Source: Gaetbulibacter saemankumensis DSM 17032 (lineage in GTDB: Bacteria > Bacteroidota > Bacteroidia > Flavobacteriales > Flavobacteriaceae). From it: a stretch of 64,000 nt of DNA. This document shows, piece after piece, positions 56,019-64,000 of the stretch (the stretch's first letter is position 1; each line of letters begins with the position of its first letter). The DNA lies in contig NZ_AUDV01000007.1 in assembly GCF_000425645.1 (NCBI RefSeq), positions 1-64,000 of the forward strand, read 5' to 3'. A program made the translations under genes and the position numbers. A model generated the notes under the pieces. It was not told the DNA's origin and did no database searches. It was given only the letters and a program-made list of their open reading frames with translations.

Positions 56019-56294
56019 CTAGTGTTTCTGTAAGTTGTTTAGGATCCCTTTTATAGAGGCTATGGCCATTATAAAAGCGGCAATACCTACAAGGCATAGA
56101 TAAAATACAATTATGGAGCCCAGAATGGATTCTATAAGTGGTATGTCGGGACCGCGACCTTCAATAATTTGATGGATGCCTTCAAATAAATGCGCGAATC
56201 CCATTAATAAGCAAAACCAACTTATAATTCCTGAAAGTACAAGAATAGCTATATTGAAAGATAGGGGTGTTTTTAAAAATGGATTTTTCATCAT
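56019..56294 (-). CDS. Small membrane protein
   Basis: The 91-residue protein has two or three hydrophobic helices (about 13-34, 54-80) and a central GRGPDIPL loop. No family is recognised. Codon pattern and amphipathic layout look coding, and it stands alone on the minus strand in a 580-base gap, so it is probably but not certainly real. Confidence 0.6.
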   Translation of the reverse strand: MMKNPFLKTPLSFNIAILVLSGIISWFCLLMGFAHLFEGIHQIIEGRGPDIPLIESILGSIIVFYLCLVGIAAFIMAIASIKGILNNLQKH

Positions 56295-56504
56295 ATACTT
56301 TTTTTAGATTAAACGTATATGGTAAACAGATAGGGTAGCTATAAAGTTTTATAAAGTTAGTGATTTTTAAGGCAATTAAAAGTTAAGTAAGTTTTTAATC
56401 ACTTATATCTTTTACAATGTAAATATTTTGTAAGTTGCTCCCATACTTCTATGAAGTCGGTTATTACTGTAATTCCAACCACCGCGTATAATGTATACCT
56501 TTCA

Positions 56505-57383
56505 ATGAAGAACGAAGAAAAAGCTATAAGAGCGACTTACTTTAGTATCATAGGAAATACCAGTTTGGCAATAATTAAAGGGCTTACAGGAGTCTTAGGT
56601 CATTCTTATGCTTTAATCGCAGATGCTATTGAGTCTATTACAGATATCTTCGCTTCGCTTTTAGTTTTATTTGGTTTAAAATATGCGAAACGACCGGCAG
56701 ACGATAATCATCCTTACGGACATGGAAAAATAGAGCCATTAATTACATTTTTAGTTGTCGCTTTTTTGGTTATATCGGCGTCGGTAATTGCATTTAAAAG
56801 TATAGAAAACATACAAACCCCGCATAAAGTTCCAGAACCCTGGACATTGATTGTTCTATTTGGAATTATTTTATGGAAAGAAATTTCATTTAGAATTGTT
56901 ATAAAAAGAAGTAAAGAGACCAATAGTTCTTCACTTAAAGCGGATGCCTGGCATCACAGAAGCGATGCTATCACTTCTATTATGGCTTTTATTGGGATTT
57001 CGGTGGCATTAATATTTGGAAAGGGCTATGAAACAGCCGATGATTGGGCAGCTTTGTTAGCCTCTTTTTTTATTCTTTACAATAGCTATTTAATATTCAG
57101 ACCTGCTTTAGGGGAGATCATGGATGAGCACAGATATGATGATTTGCTGTCTGAAATTAGAGAGGAATCTATGAAGGTTCCCGGAGTATTGGGAACAGAA
57201 AAATGTTTTATTCGCAAAGCGGGAATGAAATATCATGTAGATTTACATGCCATTGTAGATGGTGAAATTTCGGTAAAGGAAGGGCATGATATTTCTCATC
57301 ATCTTAAGGACTATTTGAGATCTAAAATACCAAATCTAGGACATGTATTAATTCATATTGAGCCCGATAAATATGAAAAATAG
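56505..57383 (+). CDS. Cation diffusion facilitator family transporter
   Basis: The 292-residue CDF protein exports divalent metal ions by proton antiport. Metal site motifs are HSYALIADAIESITD (helix 2) and DAWHHRSDAITS (helix 5, H-x3-D), with PYGHGKIEPL in the first loop. A C-terminal cytoplasmic domain (about 205-290) has the HxxDLHAIVDG pattern. The ATG at 56505 gives the usual MKNEEKAIR start; the frame is open back to 56451, but that extension looks non-coding. Metal specificity unknown. Confidence 0.93.
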   Translation: MKNEEKAIRATYFSIIGNTSLAIIKGLTGVLGHSYALIADAIESITDIFASLLVLFGLKYAKRPADDNHPYGHGKIEPLITFLVVAFLVISASVIAFKSIENIQTPHKVPEPWTLIVLFGIILWKEISFRIVIKRSKETNSSSLKADAWHHRSDAITSIMAFIGISVALIFGKGYETADDWAALLASFFILYNSYLIFRPALGEIMDEHRYDDLLSEIREESMKVPGVLGTEKCFIRKAGMKYHVDLHAIVDGEISVKEGHDISHHLKDYLRSKIPNLGHVLIHIEPDKYEK

Positions 57384-57517
57384 ATAGTTTAATCTGTAAG
57401 TGTATCATTTGAAAGTAAGAGGTAAGAGCTTTTTTAAAGGATGCCTGAATTGTTAATTTTAAGGTACTGATTATTTCCTAGAGTATTTTTTTGAAGTATT
57501 CGTTCGATAACTATTTA
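57384..57517. other. Gene-free sequence after the CDF gene
   Basis: AT-rich with several short GTATT-containing repeats; no frame or structured element of note. Confidence 0.4.
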
Positions 57518-57745
57518 ATGAAAAATCAATTTTTTATACTTAAAAAGTATTGGTTATTAGGATGGTTTTTTGCCTTTGCCTATTAAGTACTATTTATTTT
57601 CTAAAGTATTTTTAATAGGGGCGCGTAGGTTATTCTAAGCAGACAATTGCTTGATGAAGTTAATAATACCATACTTAAATACAATCAAGAAGCCTTATCA
57701 GCCTTAAATTATGATGCGATTGTAAACTACTATGTGCTAAAATAA
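57518..57745 (+). pseudogene. Remnant of a decayed small gene
   Basis: An ATG at 57518 opens a 22-codon frame that looks like a signal or membrane segment (KYWLLGWFFAFAY), ending in TAA. In the same frame, after two more stops (57602 area and 57626), a protein-like stretch with RQLLDEVNNTILKYNQEAL and ALNYDAIVNYYVLK runs to a TAA at 57743-57745. Protein-like ends in one frame interrupted by stops suggest an internally deleted and decayed gene. The family is not identifiable with confidence. Confidence 0.4.
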
Positions 57746-57821
57746 AACCCGGCGTACATAGTTTAATAGTGCTTCTTGGGAGCATAAGATTGGGATTTAA
57801 ACCTAAATAAAATTTTGATAA

Positions 57822-57857
57822 GATTAGTGCTTAAGTTTTTATTCTTAAGTACTAATC
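57822..57857 (-). terminator. Inverted repeat / probable terminator of the ClC gene
   Basis: A 14-base arm GATTAGTGCTTAAG pairs, 13 of 14, with CTTAAGTACTAATC around an 8-base loop, 22 bases past the ClC stop. The T-run on the minus strand is short, so efficiency is uncertain. Confidence 0.65.
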
Positions 57858-57879
57858 GATTAAAGTGGTTTGTGGTATG

Positions 57880-59184
57880 TTATTTCTTTATTCGTTTGTT
57901 TTTTATTTGAGATAAGGATAAGCCCTTTTCTCTTAAAAATGAGTTGTTTTTAGGACTGCCTATAATTTGAGAAGAATAAACTCCAGAATGTCCGGAAAAC
58001 AGATAGGCAGTAGAGCATGCCAAAGCAATAAAAACACCTGATTCTATACCAAAAAGTTCAATGCCCATAATGGTACAGGCTATAGGTGTATTGGTGGCTC
58101 CTGCAAAAACAGCTACAAAACCCATACCGGCTAAAAGTCCCATAGGTAAAGGGATAAACCAGATTAGTACATTACCCAAGGTAGCGCCTATAAAGAATAA
58201 GGGGGTTACTTCACCACCTTTAAAACCCGCACCTAAGGTAAACGAAGTAAATAAAATTTTCAACAGGAAATCATAAGCGTTTAAATCGACATTAAAGGCA
58301 TCTAAAATGGTAGGAATTCCTAGTCCGATATATTTAGTTGTTCCCATTAAATAAATGGTAATTGCCAAAATAGCCCCCCCAATAACAGGACGCAATGGGG
58401 GATACTTAATTTTTGTTTTAAAAAGATTGCTCCAGAAATGTGTTGATTTAGAAAACAACATCGCTACTAGTCCGAAAATTATACCGGCTAATAAGGACCA
58501 TAACAGGTTTACAGGGGTCATTTCGGCAACCGAATGAATGGTGTAATGCGTATGTGATACATTCCAGATTTCACAAAAGTAATTCGCAAAAACAGCCGCC
58601 ATAAAACTTGGAATAATGGCATCTAACCGTATTCTTCCTAAAATCAGTACCTCTAAAGCAAAAATACCACCAGCAAGTGGCGTTCCAAAAACAGAGGCAA
58701 AACCAGCACTGGTACCTACAATGAGAACAATTTTTCTATCGCGTTTTGAAAGATTAAGGATTTTGGTGAATCTATCAGCAATGGCACCACCAATCTGCAC
58801 TGCTGTACCTTCACGTCCTGCCGAGCCACCAAAAAAATGGGTTAAAATAGTACCAAATAAAACAAGGGGAGCCATTCGAAAAGGAATAATCTTTTTTGGG
58901 GAATGGTACTCCTCTAATAATAAATTGTTTCCTTTTACAACGCTATCTCCAAATAAATGATAGAACAACCCAATAATAAAACCTCCAGCTGGTAATAAGG
59001 CTATAATCCACAGATGTGATTCCCGCCAATTGGTAGCCCAATCTAAACTAATAAGGAAAAAAGCTGATAAACTACCCGCAATGGCGCCAATCATTAGCGT
59101 AATAAAAATCCATTTAACAAGATAAGCTAGGGAGGTAATTTGCTCTATTGAAAGTAAAAAGTTTTTGATTTTTGTTCTGTCCAT
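57880..59184 (-). CDS. Voltage-gated chloride channel (ClC) family protein
   Basis: The 434-residue polytopic protein has ten or more membrane segments. The ClC selectivity motifs present include GSAGREGTAVQIGGAIA near 117-133, whose Glu corresponds to the gating glutamate, GTPLAGGIFALE near 165, and GGEVTPLFFIGATLG near 322. ClC proteins are chloride channels or chloride/proton (or fluoride) antiporters; which applies cannot be told. It is monocistronic. Confidence 0.94.
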   Translation of the reverse strand: MDRTKIKNFLLSIEQITSLAYLVKWIFITLMIGAIAGSLSAFFLISLDWATNWRESHLWIIALLPAGGFIIGLFYHLFGDSVVKGNNLLLEEYHSPKKIIPFRMAPLVLFGTILTHFFGGSAGREGTAVQIGGAIADRFTKILNLSKRDRKIVLIVGTSAGFASVFGTPLAGGIFALEVLILGRIRLDAIIPSFMAAVFANYFCEIWNVSHTHYTIHSVAEMTPVNLLWSLLAGIIFGLVAMLFSKSTHFWSNLFKTKIKYPPLRPVIGGAILAITIYLMGTTKYIGLGIPTILDAFNVDLNAYDFLLKILFTSFTLGAGFKGGEVTPLFFIGATLGNVLIWFIPLPMGLLAGMGFVAVFAGATNTPIACTIMGIELFGIESGVFIALACSTAYLFSGHSGVYSSQIIGSPKNNSFLREKGLSLSQIKNKRIKK

Positions 59185-59390
59185 ATTGCCTTAAATAAAT
59201 AATTCTACAGCGGCATAAGCCATTAAAAGCAGAAGTCATTAGATCCAAGCGGAACGGTTTAAGGCAGACCTCATTGCCAAATATGTAAGCAAATATAAAT
59301 AAAAAAAGTTTATAACTACAGCTGTTTTGAAATAGTAGGTTCTAGGAAATTTTGTTGTATTGGCAAACAATTTAAAAGAGTTTTTAAATT

Positions 59391-60176
59391 TTAAAACCCT
59401 TCAAAAACACCAAGTCCAAAAAGAGCAAAGTCGTATTTTACGGGGTCTTTAGGGTCTAGTGCTCTAAGCGCGTTATCAAGTTCGTTTAGAGCTTTAGCGT
59501 CGTTTTGTTTTCTGTTGAGTAAACCTAACTTTCTTGCTACATTACCGGAATGCACATCCAGTGGGCAGGAGAGTTGTGCTGGTGAGAGGCTATTCCATAT
59601 GCCAAAATCAACACCCGTGTTGTCATTTCTAACCATCCAACGCAGGTACATATTAATACGTTTGGCTGCCGATTTTTTTAATGGATCACTTATGTGTTTT
59701 TCAGTTCGCTTTAAATGATCTATTTCAAAAAACAGACTTTTAAACACCGATATGGCTGGTTGTACAGAATCTGGAGAAGCATACTTACTAAATACATTTT
59801 CCAGTCCGCCATGATTCGTATATATATGTTTCAAGGACTTAATAAATTGCATAGCATCTGCACCATTAAATGTTCGATGCACAAAAGGGCTTAGTTGCTC
59901 TAAGTCATTTTCAGAGTGGTTCATAACGAAATCATAAGGTGCATTACCCATAAAATCCATAAATCGGCTGGCATTTTTAATAATACTTTTTCGGTTTCCC
60001 CAGGCAATGGTAGCACTTATAAAGCCCGCAATTTCGATATCTTCTTTTAGATTATAACGATGCGGAATTTGTATTGGATCACTGTCTATGAATTTGGGTT
60101 GGTTATATTCAATAACTTTAGTGTCCAGAAACTCTTTTAATTCTGATGTACTTAAAATAACTGTATTAGTATCCAT
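59391..60176 (-). CDS. TIGR02757/DUF2400 family protein
   Basis: The 261-residue cytoplasmic protein has the family's blocks: DSDPIQIPHRYNLKEDIEIAGFISATIAWGNRKSIIKNASRFM (about 31-73), NMYLRWMVRND (about 175) and CPLDVHSGNVARKLGLLNRKQND (about 200). The pattern is reminiscent of helix-hairpin-helix DNA glycosylases, but function is not established. Full length. Confidence 0.9.
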   Translation of the reverse strand: MDTNTVILSTSELKEFLDTKVIEYNQPKFIDSDPIQIPHRYNLKEDIEIAGFISATIAWGNRKSIIKNASRFMDFMGNAPYDFVMNHSENDLEQLSPFVHRTFNGADAMQFIKSLKHIYTNHGGLENVFSKYASPDSVQPAISVFKSLFFEIDHLKRTEKHISDPLKKSAAKRINMYLRWMVRNDNTGVDFGIWNSLSPAQLSCPLDVHSGNVARKLGLLNRKQNDAKALNELDNALRALDPKDPVKYDFALFGLGVFEGF

Positions 60177-60567
60177 ATGGCTACAAAAATATTAGATTAA
60201 GTTTAATTATTCGGTAATCGTTAACTCATATATAAACTGAAGCAATGAATCAATAAAAAGCATGTCTTAATGATTATTGCATAGTCTCCGTTATTATAAA
60301 TTAAACAGGTGAAGATTAAAAACGTGAAATGGATGAAACTTACCTTTTTACCTTGCTAGCTGTAGTCTTGTTTTTGGCATAATAGCTCTTTTAATAAAGT
60401 AAAATCACGCTATAAAATTGTGTGTATTTTAATACTTTGTTGTTTCTGTATCGGCTAATTGTGTCGATGAAATGCATTAAACAAGGTTGAGGTGATAAAA
60501 AATTATAATATTATAACATATAATTCAATTTAATGCGTTTATTTAGTAGCACAAAAATACTTATGTT
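60177..60567. other. Gene-free interval
   Basis: These 391 AT-rich bases lie between divergent genes and presumably hold both promoters. I found no exact TAnnTTTG box close to either start and no stable hairpin. Confidence 0.5.
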
Positions 60568-61380
60568 ATGAAAAAGCTAATCGCCCCAATTCTAGCATGT
60601 TTGCTTTTTAATTGTACAGTAGAAGATATTAAAAATCAAGCCGGCGAAACCACCGAAATTATTAAATCTTTAAATGAAGCTGTTTTAGTTAACAAAATTT
60701 TTCAGGATGTAGGAAATAATAATGGAGGTGCGATATTAGAGGCTGAAGTATCGGCATCAGCTCAAAGTAAGACATTTTCAAAATCCAGTACGGGCCCGAT
60801 AATAACAGTAGAGCCTTTTGATTTATCAACCTTTCCAAAAACCACAACGATCGATTATGGTACTGGTGTGTTGTGTAAAGATGGTATTACCAGAAAAGGT
60901 ATAATTAAAGTTGTTTCTACCAATTGGTATCGTGTGGCAGGGAGTGTGCATACGGCTACATTTAATAACTATTATCACGAATCTTATAAAGTAGAAGGTA
61001 CCCACGTGGTTGAAAACTTGGGAGAAGTTGAAGGGAACTTAAAATACACCGTAACTATTAATGATGGTAAGGTAACATCCAGTATGGGTGAGGTTATAAC
61101 CTATCAGGAAACCTCTACTAGAACCTGGATTGCAGGAGCCGATACACCATTTAATATCTGGGATGATGAGTATCTGTTGGGAGGACAGCAAACAGGTGTT
61201 AATACCAAAGGAATAGACTATAAATTATCGATTCGGGACCCATTACATTTTACTTTATTACCCAGAAGTATCAAATCCGGTATTATGGATGTAGAAATAG
61301 GATTGATTAAAAATATAGAATTAAACTATACCAATAAAACTATTAGTGTATTAGGAAAAACCATTCCGCTAGTTAATTAG
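60568..61380 (+). CDS. Lipoprotein of unknown function
   Basis: The 270-residue protein begins MKKLIAPILACLLFNC, a lipoprotein signal with the Cys near 16. The mature part is beta-rich with aromatic strands (YRVAGSVHTATFNNYYHESYKVEGTH). It lacks recognised catalytic motifs. Similar single lipoproteins are common on Bacteroidota surfaces. It ends with a terminator that overlaps its last codons. Confidence 0.78.
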   Translation: MKKLIAPILACLLFNCTVEDIKNQAGETTEIIKSLNEAVLVNKIFQDVGNNNGGAILEAEVSASAQSKTFSKSSTGPIITVEPFDLSTFPKTTTIDYGTGVLCKDGITRKGIIKVVSTNWYRVAGSVHTATFNNYYHESYKVEGTHVVENLGEVEGNLKYTVTINDGKVTSSMGEVITYQETSTRTWIAGADTPFNIWDDEYLLGGQQTGVNTKGIDYKLSIRDPLHFTLLPRSIKSGIMDVEIGLIKNIELNYTNKTISVLGKTIPLVN

Positions 61381-61393
61381 CGGAATTTTTTTT
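61363..61393 (+). terminator. Terminator overlapping the lipoprotein stop codon
   Basis: ATTCCGCTA at 61363-61371 pairs with TAGCGGAAT at 61378-61386, followed by eight T. The TAG stop at 61378-61380 lies in the 3' arm. Confidence 0.85.
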
Positions 61394-61404
61394 GAAGGTC
61401 TGAT

Positions 61405-62067
61405 TTATACCATAATATTACCATCTACCATGGTAAGTTTTCTATCCGCTAAATCGGCCAATTCTTCATTATGAGTAACAATAACAAATGTTTGTCCAAA
61501 CTCATCACGTAGTTTAAAAAACAGGTTGTGAAGATTTTCAGCCGATTCGCTATCCAAATTACCCGAAGGCTCATCAGCAAATATTAAATCCGGATTATTT
61601 ATTAAAGCACGAGCAACCGAAACCCGTTGTTGTTCGCCCCCTGATAGTTCACTTGGCTTATGATTATAACGCTGAGACAATCCTAAGAAATCCAGTAATT
61701 CTTTAGCACGTTTTTCTGCAGCATCTTTTTTAGTGCCTTTTATAAAGGCCGGTATGCAGACATTCTCAAGAGCAGTAAATTCCGGTAATAATTGATGAAA
61801 TTGAAAAATAAAACCAATATGTTCATTTCTGAATTTAGCTAGTTCCTTGTCATTAAGAGAACTTATATCAATACCATTGATGACTAATTCATAGGGGGTC
61901 TTAGTTGATGCCCGATCCAGCGTTCCCAGAATTTGCAATAGCGTAGTTTTTCCTGCCCCAGAGGCTCCAACGATAGAAATAACTTCGCTTTTTTTTACAT
62001 GAATATCGACACCTTTAAGAACTTCTAAATTATCGTAAAATTTGTGAATATTTTTTGCTTGAATCAT
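61405..62067 (-). CDS. ABC transporter ATP-binding protein, LolD/MacB-like
   Basis: The 220-residue ATPase has Walker [13 protein letters not shown] near 35, Q-loop [17 protein letters not shown], signature [15 protein letters not shown] near 140 and Walker [13 protein letters not shown] near 160. The [15 protein letters not shown] region is characteristic of LolD/MacB-type ATPases that drive lipoprotein release or efflux. No permease gene is adjacent, as is usual for this gene in Flavobacteriia. The LolD assignment is likely, not proven. Confidence 0.9.
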   Translation of the reverse strand: MIQAKNIHKFYDNLEVLKGVDIHVKKSEVISIVGASGAGKTTLLQILGTLDRASTKTPYELVINGIDISSLNDKELAKFRNEHIGFIFQFHQLLPEFTALENVCIPAFIKGTKKDAAEKRAKELLDFLGLSQRYNHKPSELSGGEQQRVSVARALINNPDLIFADEPSGNLDSESAENLHNLFFKLRDEFGQTFVIVTHNEELADLADRKLTMVDGNIMV

Positions 62068-62176
62068 ACCTTAAAATAACTGCGTGAATTTACTACTTTA
62101 AGCTGTGATGTACAATTAAGATTGGTTTTTATTGGATTGTCCTATTTATGCGTTATATTTAAATTAAAAATTGAAG

Positions 62177-62764
62177 ATGCCTTATAAGAAATTGGAAGAA
62201 TATAATATGCAGGTTACCGATGATGTGAAATCACGATATAAAAGTATTATTGAAGATTTAGGAGAAAACATAAACCGCGAAGGATTACTTAAAACTCCTG
62301 AACGCGCTGCTAAAGCCATGCAGTTTTTAACTCAGGGATATCATCAGGATCCTGTTGAAATTCTTAAAAGCGCCATGTTTAAAGAGAGTTATAATGAAAT
62401 GGTTATTGTAAAAGATATTGAAATATACTCACTTTGCGAGCACCATATGCTACCGTTTTTTGGTAAAGCACATATAGCTTATATTCCTGACGGTCATATT
62501 GTAGGTCTTAGTAAATTACCACGCGTTATTGATGTGTTTGCGCGACGCTTACAAGTTCAGGAACGCCTAACGGAAGATGTGTTGGATTGTATAAATGATA
62601 CTTTAAAACCTCAGGGTGTCGCGGTGGTAATAGAGGCAGCACACATGTGTATGATGATGCGTGGGGTTCAAAAGCAAAATTCGCTAACCACTACTTCAGG
62701 GTTTAGAGGGCAGTTCGAAAAGATTGAAACCCGTAACGAATTCCTTAAATTAATTGGTAAATAA
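62177..62764 (+). CDS. folE: GTP cyclohydrolase I
   Basis: FolE converts GTP to dihydroneopterin triphosphate, the first step of folate synthesis. The 195-residue protein has [13 protein letters not shown], the zinc ligands in [19 protein letters not shown] (Cys and His) and [11 protein letters not shown] (second Cys), and [21 protein letters not shown] use the ATG at 62177; an in-frame TTG six bases earlier is possible. Confidence 0.97.
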   Translation: MPYKKLEEYNMQVTDDVKSRYKSIIEDLGENINREGLLKTPERAAKAMQFLTQGYHQDPVEILKSAMFKESYNEMVIVKDIEIYSLCEHHMLPFFGKAHIAYIPDGHIVGLSKLPRVIDVFARRLQVQERLTEDVLDCINDTLKPQGVAVVIEAAHMCMMMRGVQKQNSLTTTSGFRGQFEKIETRNEFLKLIGK

Positions 62765-62803
62765 TAATAACTCATTAGTAAGACGTTTGAATTTATGTAC
62801 ACT

Positions 62804-63085
62804 ATGAGTAAATACAAAAAACTTATTATTGGACTCATTCTGGATGCCATAGGCTGTGTGTCTTACATGATTCCGGGAGTTGGTGAATTGGCCGATATAG
62901 TTTGGGCACCAGTGTCAGGTTGGCTTATGACTAAGTTGTATAAAGGCAAGTCGGGTAAAGTAGCTGCAGGAATTGCTTTTGTTGAGGAAGCACTTCCAGG
63001 GTTTGATATTATTCCAACCTTTACCTTAATGTGGATTTATACCTTTCTAATAAAAAAGGAAGACCAGACTACCATAGAAGAATAA
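62804..63085 (+). CDS. Small membrane protein
   Basis: The 93-residue protein has three hydrophobic segments (about 6-25, 30-42, 65-84) and the conserved-looking PGVGELADIVWAPVSGWLMTKLY loop. I recall similar proteins in many Flavobacteriia without known role. The ATG at 62804 is preferred over 62795 (three codons longer). It lies 39 bases after folE and ends in a strong terminator. Confidence 0.75.
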   Translation: MSKYKKLIIGLILDAIGCVSYMIPGVGELADIVWAPVSGWLMTKLYKGKSGKVAAGIAFVEEALPGFDIIPTFTLMWIYTFLIKKEDQTTIEE

Positions 63086-63119
63086 AAAAATCCCTTTCTA
63101 TTTTAGAAAGGGATTTTTT
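63085..63119. terminator. Bidirectional terminator
   Basis: A 16-bp perfect stem AAAAAATCCCTTTCTA with a three-base loop lies between the convergent small membrane protein and TonB-dependent receptor genes. Confidence 0.92.
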
Positions 63120-63122
63120 GTT

Positions 63123-64000
63123 TTAAAATTTATAGCTGATACCAATACTGATATTTCTTCCCATATTATAAATGCCGTCTGATTTTAATCGGGATAAGTG
63201 ATTAAAGTAAGACTTGTTTGTTAGGTTCGTACCCGATATTCTAATGGTGGTTTCATTATTAAATAAATTAATATTCCCTCCAATACCAGCACTTAACAGG
63301 CTATATCCTGCCGTTGGAGTTTCAAAATCACTCACGTTATCTTGTTTAAATGTAGTAGCTAATTTAATAAAGGAATACCCTTGTGTTAACCAGGGCCTTT
63401 CAAATTCTACACGAACTGTATTGTTTATGGAGTTGGCAGGAATAAGTGGTAAATAATTATTGTTAGACTGTTTTCCTGTTACTGTTTCAAAGCTCGATTC
63501 AATATGAAGCCATTCCACATTATATGGGTGAAAATGTATTCCCATTTCACCACCGTATAAGCGCGCATCATTTTGTGCGTATTGGTAAACCGGGGTTTCA
63601 TTAATAACATCTCCTGTTGGTAATAAATAGATGTAATTATTTACTAGGTTATAAAAACCATTCACAAAAAATTCTAAATAGTCCCTTTTGTATTCAATTG
63701 CTAAATCGGTTTGAAAGTTTTGCTCATTATTCAAATTAACATTACCAATTTCATAGCGGTTGGTGCCGTGGTGCACACCATCGGAGGTTAACTCCGCTAA
63801 GTTTGGGGCTCTAAAGCCTGTAGCTAGATTTACGCGGGCAACTAGTTTTTCTGTAATATTGGTTTTAACGCCCAAAGCACCATTAAAGCTATTGTAGTTT
63901 TTGTTTAATAGGTTTGGAACGTCTAGAGTTCTACGGTCGTAGCGTATACCTAACTGTACATCGGCACGATTAAAATGAATATGAGAAGTTCCAAAAACAC
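63123..64000 (-). CDS. TonB-dependent receptor, C-terminal part (continues beyond the window)
   Basis: At least 291 codons are in frame up to the window edge without a start. The beta-barrel pattern is clear: NLATGFRAPNLAELTSDGVHHGTNRYEIGN, ATGFRAPN being the TonB-receptor barrel motif, then LNNEQNFQTDLAIEYKRDYLEFFVNGFYN and a C-terminal ISIGISYKF ending in Phe as required for outer-membrane insertion. It takes up a substrate (metal complex, vitamin or glycan) by TonB energy; the plug domain and substrate clues lie outside the window. Confidence 0.93.
   Translation of the reverse strand, partial: VFGTSHIHFNRADVQLGIRYDRRTLDVPNLLNKNYNSFNGALGVKTNITEKLVARVNLATGFRAPNLAELTSDGVHHGTNRYEIGNVNLNNEQNFQTDLAIEYKRDYLEFFVNGFYNLVNNYIYLLPTGDVINETPVYQYAQNDARLYGGEMGIHFHPYNVEWLHIESSFETVTGKQSNNNYLPLIPANSINNTVRVEFERPWLTQGYSFIKLATTFKQDNVSDFETPTAGYSLLSAGIGGNINLFNNETTIRISGTNLTNKSYFNHLSRLKSDGIYNMGRNISIGISYKF

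Noticed and set aside
58061-58960. Plus-strand frames opposite the ClC gene
   Set aside because: They are antisense shadows rich in Pro, Lys and Ile; the ClC motifs on the minus strand explain the conservation.

Overview
The window looks like an ordinary chromosomal segment of a marine-type Flavobacteriaceae bacterium (Bacteroidota). The base composition is low in GC. Many genes have the Bacteroidota -7 promoter box TAnnTTTG. Lineage-typical genes include a rpoZ-like omega subunit between bamD and coaBC, long-form gap, monomeric NADP-isocitrate dehydrogenase, a BatA/von Willebrand protein, a DUF4835/PorD-type protein and a TonB-dependent receptor. I cannot name genus or species. A 5S rRNA with its terminator opens the window, so a ribosomal RNA operon ends here.

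Layout. 1-182: 5S rRNA. 377-4427: helicase, DinB-like protein, small membrane protein and murQ. 4626-13104 (all minus): icd, rplS, trmD, two small unknowns, gap and a DegP-type protease, with an 856-base gene-free stretch at 6837-7692. 13314-17333 (plus): dapF, acetyltransferase, mltG, DUF2279 protein and a secreted lysozyme-like protein, a cell-wall oriented run. 17344-23235 (mostly minus): RsmI-like methylase, tyrosine phosphatase, dnaA, YigZ, HAD phosphatase, ribD, lipoprotein. 23289-28395 (plus): acetyltransferase, prmC, ligA and two polytopic membrane proteins. 28385-30068 (minus): a 5'-nucleotidase split into two genes. 30141-42474 (plus): long housekeeping run with dapA, bamD, rpoZ, coaBC, porD-like, recN, fabI, glycosyltransferase, YbbR-like, coaE and a two-component pair. 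42540-47866 (minus): esterase, small membrane protein, a dihydroorotase homologue lacking metal ligands, BatA-type protein and glycosyltransferase. 47970-49865: M61 peptidase.

The accessory part is 49928-60176. It holds short helically phased tandem repeats (50121-50254), followed by two unrelated orphan genes. Each gene is flanked by its own perfect inverted repeat of GTT...AAC form (13 bp around the first, 10 bp around the second). They are separated by a 137-base imperfectly palindromic element. This arrangement closely resembles integron gene cassettes with attC-like recombination sites, but no integrase is present; it is the most interesting signal in the window. Beyond it lie MscS, a cupredoxin-like lipoprotein, a membrane-anchored YheO-type PAS protein, RidA, a CDF transporter, a decayed gene remnant and a ClC channel.

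The right end (60568-64000) returns to core genes: a lipoprotein, a LolD-like ABC ATPase, folE, a small membrane protein and the C-terminal part of a TonB-dependent receptor running off the window. Starts were moved from the longest open frame where a promoter box, an overlap with the upstream stop codon or a signal peptide settles the matter (dapF, lysozyme-like, HAD, lipoprotein at 22783, prmC, ligA, CDF, folE). Function calls rest on motifs and family knowledge recalled from memory; no searches were run.
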